Program-made: the position numbers and the translations under genes | Notes under the pieces: model-generated | The model's input: only the letters and a program-made list of their open reading frames with translations | Database searches by the model: none | Told to the model about the DNA's origin: nothing | In this document: piece after piece, positions 23,579 to 34,969 of the stretch | How positions within the stretch are numbered: the first letter of the stretch is position 1 | Layout: each line of letters starts with the position of its first letter | Origin: Daphnia pulex | Lineage: Eukaryota > Arthropoda > Branchiopoda > Diplostraca > Daphniidae | Assembly: GCF_021134715.1 (NCBI RefSeq) | Contig: NC_060027.1 | Location: 4,836,001-4,900,000, forward strand | Length of the DNA: 64,000 nucleotides | Direction of reading: 5' to 3'

Positions 23579-23931
23579 AGTGTGTTTGGGATTTTGTATT
23601 CGTTAAATGAATCAAACTTATTTTCAGAATTGGCGGTTAAACTGTCATGTTTACTTTGAGGTCGCGACATCTATTATTCATATCATAGTTCAGTATCCTT
23701 CAATAAATTCCGAGGGGGGTGCTTGGAAAATGAAGACATCTGTCGGATCCCAAGTAAACTCTTTGAAAATATTTCGCGCAAACTTGATGCATTGCAGACG
23801 CAAACTTGACGTGTAGACCGAAAAGGTAATCATAACAACTCAGAACAGCAGGTAATTGTTTGACTATTTACAACATGGCGTTTTCATATTGTTTAATGGT
23901 TTTTAACAACGTGATTTTGAATAGATGCTAA

Positions 23932-24682
23932 ATGATTTTGCTTTCGGTTTTGACTTGGCGTCTCATTCCTAGACTGTTTGTGAATGGGCTTTTAACATTC
24001 TTCAAAGTCATTCAAGGATTCAAGGAGGAATTGAACAAGAAACTGGAAGAAGAAAGCAAGAAAACAATTCATTCAAGATCTGAAACGCAAGAATTTATCC
24101 AGCAACTGACGGTATAAATACGTGTTAGTCAAAACGACGCCATTTTATTTAATTTTTTGTTGTAGGCCTAGACATATGTCAACAAATGTTGGAGGAGACA
24201 ACGACCAAAATGGAGGATCTTTGTAATCAGTTGTCGATTTAGAATGAACATGATAGAGATCTTGACAGGAAGACTCGTAGAGCAGAATACATATTGGCTG
24301 GCCAAGCAATTAATATCTGATATGGAAAAACAAATTGCTGATCTCAAGTTTCAGTTGTCTGAAAAGGCTATTGAACTCCAGTGTAAGAAAAAGAAGATTG
24401 AAGAAACTGTGAATGCCTTGAAAGACTTGTCGCTACATTCTCATAGCAATGAACAGGTATTTTTAGAAACATTTTAAAGGAAACTAACACTTAAGTTATC
24501 ATTTTGATTTTAGTTGGCCATTGTCGAAGAAAGCAATCGCGAACTTTAGGGCAAATTTGATGAAAAGGCCCAGGAACTTGAAGCTGCTCTTGTTTGTCGA
24601 GAAAATTCACAGCGATTAAAAGACGATCTCGATAAGGAAGTTGCTGATCTCAAATATGCCAGCTTATGTCAAAGTCAATAGA
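23932..24682 (+). pseudogene. Decayed coiled-coil gene inside the transposon
   Basis: Exon-like pieces 23932-24114, about 24168-24459 and 24514-24682 with recognisable splice signals encode heptad-rich sequence (EELNKKLEEESKKT; DMEKQIADLKFQLSEKAIEL; EKAQELEAALVCRE). In-frame stops occur near 24239 and 24548 and the frame shifts near 24310. It looks like a captured host gene that has died; the parent gene was not identified. Confidence 0.55.
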
Positions 24683-24942
24683 ACTCCAGTAGAAGTTCTT
24701 TTAGAAATCTTTATAATAAACTGGCTTTTACATATGTATGCTCGCGTTTTGTGTAAATTAGTTTATCTATAATGTTAGAAAAAACGGCCTAAAAATAGAA
24801 GAAAGCGTCACACTTGAACTGCAATACAGGCAATTTTCAAATTTTGAGGTGGTTGAACTAATCGGAACTAATGCTAATGCGTCATAAGCGGATAAGAAAG
24901 TTAATGAATGCATGATTCAATGCTAGCATCAATCTTTTATTA

Positions 24943-25932
24943 GGCTCATCATAATGAAATCCACTTTAATTAAGGAGCGTGTCTCCCGTTCGACCTGTTT
25001 TTTTTAAATTTCTCATCAGATATTCAAATTACCCGCTATTCAAAAATGGCCTTCAGCTGCTAGTAGCTGATTGGCCGTTAATCATTTACATTTTTTCATA
25101 ATAAAAACACCCTATAAAATTGATTATTATGCACCACTAGATGCACTGTTCTACGAGGATTCCAAAAATCATAATTTTAAAGAAAAATAACAACGATAAA
25201 TGCCCAAACGAGCATGTCAAAGTTTCGTTGTTTTGACTCATCCCCCCTCCTCCCAGATTTGGGCCAAAATTTTAAACTCTGATTGCGTCTAAATTATTGA
25301 TCAAAACTTGAAAAATTTAACAGAAATGGATAGGTCTTGCTGAGACCTATCGTTTGGTGTAAAAATTGAATTGGAAAAAGTAAACAGAAAAATTTTTCGA
25401 ACAAGTTTCTATTTTTTCGTTTTTTCGGTTCAGCGCAGTATTCATCTTAACTGAAAAAAACCAAAAAGTAGAACTCGTTCTGAAATTTTTTTGTGATGAG
25501 TTTTTTACACACAATTTTTACATCAAACGATAGATCTCAGCTAGACGTATCCATTTCTATTAAATTTTTAAAGTTTTGACCAATAATTTAGTCGCAATTT
25601 AATTTTTTAATTTTTGCCTAAATCTAGGGGGAGGGGTGATGAGTCAAAACAACGAAACTTTGACATGCTCGTTTGGGCATTTATCGTTGTTATTTTTCTT
25701 TAAAATTATGATTTTTGGAATCCTCGTAGAACAGTGCATCTAGTGGTGCATAATAATCAATTTTATAGGGTGTATTTATTATAAAAAAATGTAAATGATT
25801 AACGGCCAATCAGCTGCTAGCAGCTGAAGGCCATTTTGATTGGGGGTAAATTCGAATGTTTGATGATAAATTTAAAAAAAGCTCATAAGGCAGACACAAA
25901 CTTACAACATATGGAGTTGATTATGATGAGCC
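24943..25932. mobile_element. Foldback element (990 bp) nested in the transposon
   Basis: Long arms of about 400 bp are inverted around roughly 25430, for example the words GCACCACTAGATGCACTG and AACAACGATAAATGCCCAAA recur in reverse complement. Ends are GGCTCATCATAAT / ATTATGATGAGCC with TA on both sides (24941-24942 and 25933-25934), as in Tc1/mariner-type MITEs. No ORF of its own. Confidence 0.85.
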
Positions 25933-25963
25933 TAATGAACAGATTGATAATATAGGGTTTGTA

Positions 25964-26206
25964 ATGTATTACTTCACTTACTTTTCCACTTATGGCGCAT
26001 TAGTTCAACCGGCTTTATTGTATTACCTCTCATTGATGTTCAACCGTGATGATATTAAAGACGGAGCAAGAAATTTTTTAATTTTTAGCACGGTATATTC
26101 TGACATCACATATCTTTTCAGTACAAAACGCACCAACGATAGAATTCATCTTATTAACGTGATACATTTTGTTTTATTCGGAACCGTGTTTTACAATCTG
26201 ACGTAG
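25964..26206 (+). CDS. Hypothetical 80-aa hydrophobic ORF
   Basis: Open frame beginning MYYFTYFSTYGALVQ with two hydrophobic stretches (about residues 8-25 and 65-80). It starts 30 bp after the nested foldback element and ends 1 bp before the transposase stop codon. Unrecognised; may be chance. Confidence 0.2.
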   Translation: MYYFTYFSTYGALVQPALLYYLSLMFNRDDIKDGARNFLIFSTVYSDITYLFSTKRTNDRIHLINVIHFVLFGTVFYNLT

Positions 26207-26207
26207 C

Positions 26208-29200
26208 TTAATTTTGTTCGCTATCAGTAAACTCGAATGATTCCTGGCTTTCTTCTTCAGTGTCTTCATCCAATTCATCGGAATCTTCGGTCAGCGAGCT
26301 TTCAAAGTCATGTGGTTCCTCAGAAGTGTAAGACTCGAGGTCACTTTCAACCTCTCCTGCAGAATGAACTTCAATTGCTTCAAATTGGGTGAGACGAATA
26401 AAGTCGGCTTCTGAATACAGCTGAAATGTTTCCAGAGACTCTTGAATCTTAACATCTAATCTGGCGATTTCACATCGCATCAAGATTGCTTTACCAGCTA
26501 TAAACTCATTAGTTTCCTCGCATGAAACGTTCTGGTCAATGAGATTTCTATTCAAGGAGGAGCGAGTTGAGTCAAGGTACAAGATATACTCTTTCATCTC
26601 CATTTTGCAGAGCGTGATCTCCTCCTCGGCTCTTTGCAGTAGCATCCAAGCATCAACGAGTTCATACTTCTGACTAAGTGACACTGTTTACCAAGAACAA
26701 TTAGATAACATTGCGTACCACTAGTGCAGAAAAAAAATAAAGAACTTACAAGTTGAAGATTCATTCTCTGAATCATCTTCGGAGTTGACATCCCAGGGGA
26801 AAATGCCCTTCTCAAAGTCATCCATCGAAATTATTCCATGTATTGCTCTGTATTTTGAATTAATTAGTGAAAGTAATTTCACAGCTTTTCCTTTAAGTTT
26901 AGTTAACACTCCCCGGAACTTCGTACGAGTCTTGCAGGATTCTAATTGTAATTTTACAATTAACTGTGGAAAATTATAAGTAAGATTATTTTCTGTAAAG
27001 TCACCGGCTTGAGTGGAGATAAAAATAGAGACATTCTTCATTTGAATGAAAAGCCCCTCAAGGTTTCGTTTCAGCTTATTAAAAGGAGTCTTTCTGTTTT
27101 GTCGTGATCCAAGATTAGCCAGGGCTTTTGTTTTCAATTCTTTTAAGATTTCTGGAAGATCTTCAATGTTACACTGATTGGAGTTCAACAGAGAGGTCAA
27201 TTTTTCATTATATACCGCTACACACTTCGAAGCCTTTACGAAAAAAAAAATTACCTATAAATAGTTATACACATTTTTTAAAAAATTTATACCCTTTTTA
27301 ATCGTTTACTGAGAATCGAAGGCATTCTTTCAATTTTACCCCAGTTCCAGTACAGAATTGCAGCAGAAAGTAAATCCATCCGGTCTAAGAACATACAATC
27401 GTAAATCAACGAAGAATAATAATGGATGGGAATGTAATGGGGAATGACTTACTTGCTTTGCTCATATGCTTCGTTACATAACCATACAGAGACAGTTTAG
27501 AAAAAACTTGCTCGTGCTCCTCACCAACAGTGAGACCAGCTCCTTTCTGCCAGTGGGGATTATAGAGAATCTAGAACTTCAAAAATTGAATAAATCTGTA
27601 ACTGAACTGTAACTGACACATTACGGTATCACCTGACACGGCCAATGATGAGCTTTGGCGTGCATTCTGGGTAAAATGCCTTTCATTTTACTTGTCATCT
27701 GCTGATACTCCGGAAAAGCTATAGCCACTTTTCTTACAAATTTTTCGTATCTGCAAATGACATCATTGCAGAAAAATTTGCAGTTCAATCCAAATACAAG
27801 TTTTTGGAGAAATAAAGTGTATGTCATAGATTCCCCTTCGTGCATGTTGATTGCACCCAGCCCTATTCCATGACGGCAGACACTGAGAAGAAGACCGGTC
27901 TCATCGGATTTTGACCTTTTACAAGAATCCACCTTCGCAGCTTTAAAAGCTGAGCCTCCGCACATCTCCTTTTTTTGTGTCTGAAGAAAAAAATTCCTTT
28001 AATCAGCTGTGTTAAATAATTAAATATTATTACTTTTTTTATTTTGGTGTAAATTCTGTTTCGAAAATTTGCTACGTCCTTGTCCGATTTAATTACCAAG
28101 TCACCAAACCTCAGTGCTTCTTCTTGGATGCTAGATATCAAATTAAAGTTATCAATTGTATAAATGGATTCTTTAATTAACTAAAAATAAACCTTTCTCT
28201 TTCGTTTTGTGGATTTAGAACCTTTCCAGCAGAGGCATGGCGTTTCAACTTGACATTCCCGTCTGAAGAGCCCATTACGGGAGATTTCCCACAAGGGGGA
28301 CAAGACACTGTGCTCATATTCTTTATTTTCACCTTGATATTTAAGCGACAAAGCTCCCATTCCTTAAAGGCCCTTGAGAACAAAGGGTCATTCACAATTG
28401 GACTCTAAATAACAAAAAAAATTATGATTTACTTTTTTATGAATCATATAGCTTATTTAAATTCTAAACAATTTACTCTCCCAGATTCCTTTGAAATTTC
28501 TTCTATAGTATTGATAAACATTTTTTCAGAATTCAAAGGGGATTTATGCCTCAGATGATACCACATAGCAAATAATTCTTCGCAAAACAGATAACTGATA
28601 GATGTTGTGGCACGTGCAGGCCAAAATCCAGAAAAAATATAGTCGTTTTTGTCAGCGTCTGTTATCTCTCTGCAATCCTTGCACAAGAAGCTTGCAGCTC
28701 TTAAATCAAAACGGCCTTTTTTAAATAAGAAAGTAAAATGTTTTATCATTAGACCAGATATATACATAGAAAATAAAACATCAAATACCTTGATGCATAA
28801 CAACTGCTATTTGAAGATTTGGGTCAGGGTTAGGTATGAGTTTCATATTTCCTTTGCCGCTACATTTCACACACTGAGTTGGAACAAAACAAGGAACACA
28901 AATATCTAAAAAAAAATGAAGTTGAAAAATATGAAATACATTTGGTTTAAAAATACATCACCTTTCAATACAGATTTCCAATCTTTGTCCCAAAACTCAC
29001 AAGGTTTCAATGGCTGCAAAATTTCCTTATTGACCAAATATCTATGGTGAAATGGTTGTCGACAATGCAAAACATCATCACAATCCCAGCACAGGTGATT
29101 TTTGCAGGTCATGCATCGAACAGCAGCTAACTCCAAAACTTTTTGACATACATTACAACAAGTATTTCTGAAAGGTTGCTTTGAGACATAACTTTCAAAA

Positions 29201-29759
29201 ATGTCAGTTCGAACATTTTCCCATTCTTTTCTCTGATCACATTGCCTTTCTTGCCAAGTTTTCCTTACGAACTGGTTTCTTGAAGCAGCTCTAAAGTCTT
29301 CTTTTAAATTTTCAATCAGTTTTTGGTGAACTTCATCTAACTCTTCTGAAACAAAAAATAAATTATAACGTAAATATTAAGAGACCACTATGTTTGGAGG
29401 AGACACATTTATTAGAATTACATACCAAATAGAGGAGAAGTATCTGTGAGTTGTTGGTGAATTTGAGAGGTTGTGGCAGAAACCATTTCATGGCAATTAA
29501 CGTTACCAATTTTATTATTTGAACATTTTTCTTTTTTTTCACGTTTCCTACCAGTATAGTTAAATGTTTTCCCACCAACCTTGCTGTTAATATTCCTTTT
29601 TGTTTTTTTTCGATTGTTTTTTTGTTTTTCAACAACTTGTCTGTCAGCTAAAGATTCTCTTGTATATTTACGTTTTCCCTTCTTAGACCTGGAAAAATTA
29701 ACATCTATTTCCTCGCAAGGTTCATCACTTGAATTTGAAGTTTCACATTTTTTATCCAT
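26208..29759 (-). CDS. KDZ-superfamily (Zisupton-like) transposase
   Basis: Eleven exons: 29426-29759, 28962-29345, 28789-28905, 28477-28715, 28193-28404, 28034-28130, 27633-27980, 27453-27570, 27293-27384, 26750-27233, 26208-26683. They total 2901 nt, 966 aa, with all phases consistent and no stop. Order: Lys-rich N-terminus (1-110); Cys/His cluster typical of KDZ proteins (C174, C175, C178, C189, C192, C197, C200, C206, H211, H212) plus further Cys pairs to about 260; a CPPCG...DGNVKLKR segment; the KDZ core with DETGL (D487), VCRHG, INMHEGE, CNDVICRYEKF (D534), HAKAHHWPCQ and LTVGEEHEQVFSKLS (E594-E597); then coiled-coil and an acidic tail. D487, D534 and one of E594-E597 are the candidate RNase-H-fold acids. 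It should bind the terminal repeats and move the element. Confidence 0.9.
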
Positions 29760-30129
29760 AATGTTTAGATAACAAATTCAATCAAATGTGTTTCGAAATG
29801 ACAGAAATCAATTAAAGGATATTCATAGGAATATTCCACTTTGAATATGTCCGTTAGGTGGCACCATACAGTGACAATGTAAATAAACGAGATAGGAAAA
29901 ACAATGGATTTAGTATTTCTATAATTATTTTTTATTTACTTTTTAACAGTATTTCGATATTTACAAAATAAAAACCTGCATAAATTTTGTTTCTAGGTAG
30001 GGGTTCTATCTCGTTTCATTTTATAAAAGATTCAAAGTGTTAAACTCACTTCCTAACATCTCATAAGATGGCGCAGTACCTCTTAGACGTATAGGATAGG
30101 TTCATAGCCTACTTAAATGAGTAGCCTAT
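29760..30129. other. Upstream region of the transposase gene
   Basis: A+T-rich sequence before the transposase start codon, presumably its promoter. No TATA box stands out. Confidence 0.35.
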
Positions 30130-30131
30130 TA

Positions 30132-30962
30132 GTACAGTCATTTTAGCATTTTCACCCAACACAAATTTTTAAAAGCGATTTTTTAATGAGCATTATTAAT
30201 ATCAACGTTTTATTACTCTGTGTAAAACCCGCCCAAGAAAAAATAAAGGGATTATAATAAAAAATCTGTTTAAAAATTAACTTTTTGGTTTATGGTGTCT
30301 TTCTATTGAAAATTTTAAATTTTCAGTTTTTGTAATCAACAAACCCGCTGGGGGCTTCTTGTTGCAAAAGTTGCAGCGGCTATGACAAGAATTCCCCCCC
30401 CCCCCCCAGCGGGTGTGTTGATTACTAAAACTGAAAATGACGATTGGGGGGGGGGGTCTCTAAAAACACGAATAACTTAAAGAAATATCGGTCTCGCCTT
30501 CAAAAAACTAATAGAAACTTGAAGTAGAAGAAACAATGAATAAAACGAGACTAAGTTTGTAATTTTAGGTCGTTTAGGTTACAAATGGGAGAGATTTTAA
30601 AACTGTCGTTTCCCCATAAGCGCCATGTTAAAACGCGCAAAGAAATTTTCGACGGCTCACCGATTTTTCAATAGATTTTCATTTTTTAAAATACTAAATT
30701 ACATTGAAATTGAACCAAAATTGAAACTTAACTTAATCTTTTAATTCTCTTTAACCCTGTATTTTTAAAATTTAAAATAGAAAGACACCATAAACCAAAA
30801 AGTTAATTTTTAATCAGATTTTTTATTATGATCCCTTTATTTTTTCTTGGGTAGCTTTTACACAGAGAAAGAAAACGTTGATATAAATAATGCTCATTAA
30901 AAAAATCGCTTTTAACAATTTGCTTTGGGTAGAATCCCTTTTTTGGATAAAAGTGACTGTAC
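30132..30962. mobile_element. Foldback element (831 bp) with nested inverted repeat
   Basis: Ends GTACAGTCA / TGACTGTAC flanked by TA (30130-30131, 30963-30964). Arms of about 150-170 bp share AAACCCGCCCAAG-type sequence in inverted orientation. Inside, a second inverted pair (GTAATCAACAAACCCGCTGGGG at about 30329-30350 against CAGCGGGTGTGTTGATTACT at about 30407-30427) surrounds a long C run (30397-30411) and a G run follows at 30446-30457. A truncated copy lies at 6594-6885. Confidence 0.85.
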
Positions 30963-31388
30963 TATATGGATAGGGTGAAAGTATAATGTAATTCTAAAAG
31001 TCTGAAATTCTATTTGCGAACTATTTTACAACCATGTTTTTCAATTTGAAAAAAAATATATTTCTTGGTTCTTATTTCGCTTACTATAACCACTTATCTC
31101 CCTTTAACAAAAAAAAATCAATTATGTTTAAAGGCAAAGGGTAAAAATTTCAACGAATAATAAAAATAATAAAGCAATTTATGATATTTAATCGTTTCAA
31201 ATCAAAATGTTACCGAATTAAAAAAAATTAAATTTGAAGACAAAGCAGTTTCTCAAGAAAAATTAACATGAGAGACAATGGATATTCTCAAGATATAAAC
31301 AGCAATATATTACAAATCTAAACGAATAGTAGGAATTGGTTTCATTTTAAATCATCTGTCATACCTGAATTATTTCAATCTATAGCTT

Positions 31389-31987
31389 ACAGAATCGACC
31401 ACGCAAAAAACGAAATTCTTCTGCTTCAAGAAAAAAAAAAAATCAGTCACATACAGAAATTAATTAAAAATTAACCAGTTGGAATTGGGGATAGAAATAA
31501 AAATTAGTTAATAGAGAAATGAATAAAGTACTCACTGTTAGGAAGAAAAGGGGAAAAATCAAAGTTACAGGTAAGAAAACAACTTTTTCAACGAAAAGAA
31601 GTTTGTTTCTCCATAAGACGCTGTAGGCGACACAGACCAGCAAAGACATAAATTTCATTTTCGCATTTGCGGAGAATGCGCAACGCAGGATGTCCAACTA
31701 CTCTATTTATTAACACTAGAGCTTTAAATGAATTGGCTCGGTAAAATAACACATTTAAAATCTTGAGACAAAGCTTTGTCTCAAGAAGCATTTTCGGAAG
31801 TGGATACATAAAAGAAGACGTAAAAAGGGTGTGAAAAAATTCTATAATTCCGAAGAAAAATATCAGTTCAAAGATTAAAAAAACAAAAAATGAAAACAAA
31901 TAAAACTAATCTTGAGAAAACCCTTTGTCTGAATGGGTGACCCCTAACTAAGACAAAGGTTTGTCTCAAGATGTGGAGGCTAGGTTG
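31389..31987 (-). repeat. Right terminal inverted repeat (599 bp)
   Basis: Reverse complement of 19459-20057 with one observed difference; ends in the shared tip CAACCTAGCC read from the right. Confidence 0.95.
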
Positions 31988-31995
31988 GTTGCTGG
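31988..31995 (+). repeat. 8-bp target site duplication, right
   Basis: GTTGCTGG, identical to 19451-19458. Confidence 0.9.
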
Positions 31996-32345
31996 TGTAG
32001 TGGTTAAAGCATTGGATTGATGACTCAAAAGATGATGGTTCAAACCCACTCTCGGCAAAAAAGGCAGCAGCTAATCAATCATTTGGAATTTTGAACGTGT
32101 GGTAAATGTAAAAGACTATTGCTTTTTCATAGAAAACGATGTATTCCTTATTTAATGATCCGTTATTGGGAAAATAAAAAAAAAATTATATTAATTTATT
32201 CATCTTTGATAATAGTCATTTATTGGGAATATAACAAAAAAATTTAACAGCCATCTTGTCGCAACAAAGTAATAATATAATATTATACCAATATGTGGGT
32301 TATCGATTGAAGAATATTGTCGGAAAAAAATATTTTTCCAATAAA
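31988..32345 (+). mobile_element. tRNA-derived SINE interrupted by the 12.5-kb transposon
   Basis: A box TGGTGTAGTGG (31993-32003) and B box GGTTCAAACCC (32037-32047), followed by a body related to 18795-19035 read on the other strand. The transposon inserted right at the start of the A box: the octamer GTTGCTGG is the first part of the tRNA-like head. Confidence 0.65.
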
Positions 32346-33250
32346 GACATGCTAGCTGGGTATATACAAGTTAGACACAACTGTCTGCATTACATTTTGC
32401 ATTTCGAAAAAATAAAACCACATCAAATTAAAAAAATAGCAAATTTAAATATTTCATATTTAACTGTTTCATGAATAATTTAATGTTTGTGTGCTTACAT
32501 CTTGCATAAATAACTTCTTTTTGCCAAGTACTGCAGAACTGGTCAATTCATTTCTATTGATTTCACATCGATATTGTCAAAGTTTTATTTTTCAATCAAT
32601 TGCGATTGCGGTTATGCCAATAGATTTCTCACTATACTTATATCTTTTTAAAAGAGGCCATTCCTTTCCTGGATTCCGGTTTGGGTTGACCTGGAAAATA
32701 TAACTGATTTGCACTTCTTTATGAGACTTGTTGAGCAGCTGGTTGGCTTGTCCCCCTCCGACAATGCGGTAGAGTGGCCGTTGTGTCTGCTCTCAGTTCT
32801 CGGAATCCTAACATATGGACGGCTAAACACGAAAATTTTTTGAGGATGTGAAAAGAGCGCAGGTAAACCTCTTATTCTGGAGAAAATTTACCTACATCGC
32901 GTAACAAATTCAGGTGGACGCATTGCGTGCATTTCGAACCACTATTAGTTATCATAAACGAAGAGAGCAAAAAAACTAACAAGGAGGTTTAAAAGTTTAA
33001 GTTACGTAAAATACAACAAATCTGGGTGGAGAATAGGATTATATAGTCCAACGAGCTACTTAAAAACCATAGCTATGGTCATGGCGGCTATGCGCCTCTC
33101 TACGCTATGTGCTGGGTGAGGCACATAGCGATTATTGAATTATATTCACAAAATTTGGTCCATCGGATTCGCAATAATCCATCCATCCATCACTAAACCA
33201 GTAGCAGTGATGGAGTGGGAGAAGGGTGATGGAGTCACATGGTCTACTTG
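32346..33250. other. Intergenic, no gene seen
   Basis: Unremarkable A+T-rich DNA. An inverted pair of GCACATAGCG/CGCTATGTGC words lies at 33102-33130. Confidence 0.35.
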
Positions 33251-33290
33251 CCGCCGATGCGAGACTGCAGTGGCCGTGTGGACATCTTGA

Positions 33291-33350
33291 TCGGTTTGGA
33301 CCATGCATCCCTAATCACTGCGAGCGAGTCTCGATATGGCAGAGATGACA
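33291..33350 (+). repeat. 60-bp direct repeat, left of the captured segment
   Basis: Pao pol sequence that recurs at 34020-34079 with two differences; it brackets the captured segment. Confidence 0.9.
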
Positions 33351-34019
33351 CCGTAATTACCTTGATCCCTCACCAAAATTTCAGCACTTAACCTATATTC
33401 ATTTGGAAGTGATCAATTAAATTATATTTTGTGAATTACAGCAGGAGTTTTAGTCAGCACGCTCTACGACAAGATGTTGAACAGCAAACAACTTTGCCGT
33501 TTCCGGGTGCATCGGAGATTTCTAACGAGATTGCCGTCGTACAGCCTGGATCATCTTCGGATGCCGGACTGGAAGGAAGAGCTTCCATTAACCAGGCCAT
33601 GGAAGAGTGACAAATTGGTTAGAATTGCCATCTGTTGTACATAAATTTTTTGTTCCATTTAAGTTTCAATTGGGTCGTAATCTCATTTATGAATTCATTA
33701 TTCTGACTGTTCCAACTCTGGAATCACCTGCGTAAGCACGACAAAACTATTATTAAGTATATAAGTTATTTTTCGGGTATAATCGTAACACGGAATGATT
33801 AATACAGATTTTGTCATTTTATTACCCTTGCAAACGTCAGTGTTTTGGTTCTGCTGTGTTGCCTTTTCTTTTGTTACAATAAATTAGATCATGACAGTAT
33901 AATTGATAGTCTACAGTGTATTCATCACTCACTGTGTCAACAGCTTTGTAATTAAACAAGAACATCAAAAGGTAGAAAACATTTTATTTTCAAGAGTTTA
34001 TGCAAGGTGGTCTCGACCG
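33351..34019 (+). repeat. Copied spinster 3' region (duplicate of 56008-56680)
   Basis: Starts CCGTAATTACCTTGATCCCT and follows 56008 onwards with few changes, including the intron end, the candidate alternative last exon of spinster and its 3' flank. The exon is broken here: two extra T residues follow CAGGAGTT (about 33454), shifting the frame. Intron sequence is retained, so it was not copied from spliced mRNA. Confidence 0.9.
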
Positions 34020-34079
34020 TCGGTTTGGACCATGCATCCCTAATCACCGCGAGCGAGTCTCGATACGGCAGAGATGACA
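34020..34079 (+). repeat. 60-bp direct repeat, right of the captured segment
   Basis: Second copy of 33291-33350 (58 of 60 positions equal). Confidence 0.9.
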
Positions 34080-34969
34080 AACCGACCGCCTCAAAGACTT
34101 GGCTTGAATGGAAGCTGCAGGGAGCAGTGGCAACCATAACGGAACCGATATTGTTAGGATCGATCAACACGTGTAGGCGTCAGCTTATTGTACTTTTATA
34201 CTAGCCGAGCAGATCCGACGATTCTGTGACACAGAGTCGTTCGGCACTGAATTCAAGTCGGAGTGTATTTCGGCTGAACACCAGAGAGTGGTGACAAAGT
34301 TGGAGACGGAAACGGAAAAAACTAAGTGTAGGATATGCGGCGCCCGTATTGTGGATCGATGACGTAACTCCTGAAATCCCTGATATGCCTGTCTGGCAAA
34401 AATATGCCAGACAGCTCACGCCAGAAGAAATTCAGTGAAGCCCAAGCAAGTATTTCCTTCCGCTCTTTGGAGTGCCGAAAGGCCGGGCGGCTGGATTTAC
34501 GTCTTGTGTTTGATGCTGCCGCAAAACCGCACGGAAGATGTTTGAACGATTTTGTCACCAGTGTCTCTGCGTTTTAGAACCCCTTGCCTGCCGTTTTGAT
34601 TTGCTTCAGAGAAGGAGAGAAATCATTTGTTACAAGTACCACCGTTGGAGCTCTCTGCGCACAAATTATTGGCGAGCCATGCACTCAAATGACCCTAAAG
34701 CCCTTTTAATTGGCTGGTGTTTCTTCTATGAACATATATTTTATTCTATTTCTTATTCCATTTTTGAATTTTTTTTATTTTTTTTTATATAAATAAGAAA
34801 AAATGTTCATTTGAATGATTCTGTATTGATAATTCTTTATTGAAATAAATAAATGAATGAATATATTACTCGTGTTTCAAAATTGTTCACACGTTGTGTT
34901 TCAAAATTGTTCACACATTGTGTTTCAGGTTAGGCTTGAATACTTTATAACACGACCGAATCTTGAACG

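Larger units (their letters stand above)
19459..31987. mobile_element. Complete 12.5-kb KDZ/Zisupton-type DNA transposon
   Basis: Bounded by 599-bp inverted repeats starting CAACCTAGCCTCCACATC on both ends and flanked by a perfect 8-bp duplication GTTGCTGG. It carries an intact 11-exon transposase gene (26208-29759, -) and an intact 9-exon passenger gene (21316-23578, +), which converge. Between them lie a broken coiled-coil pseudogene and a TA-flanked foldback element (24943-25932); a second foldback element (30132-30962) sits near the right end. One mismatch between the arms plus intact genes imply a recent insertion and possibly current mobility. Family assignment comes from the transposase; an 8-bp duplication agrees with what I recall for Zisupton. 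Confidence 0.9.
33250..34730 (+). pseudogene. BEL/Pao retrotransposon pol fragment carrying an inserted host segment
   Basis: Before and after the insert the plus strand encodes Pao-type pol: VDILIGLDHASLITASESR (end of the protease region, about 33280-33350 and again from 34020), then WLEWKLQG, VWQKYARQLTPEE, and the reverse-transcriptase entry RLVFDAAAKPHGRCLNDF near 34495-34550. Stops and frame changes show it is dead; the catalytic YVDD part is missing. At 33351-34019 a 669-bp copy of DNA from 56008-56680 splits it. Confidence 0.8.

Noticed and set aside
31993-32047. Possible tRNA gene with good A and B boxes
   Set aside because: No complete acceptor stem or plausible anticodon arm; related copies are scattered in repeats, so it is a SINE head. 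The same applies to 18550-18612 and 42836-42916.
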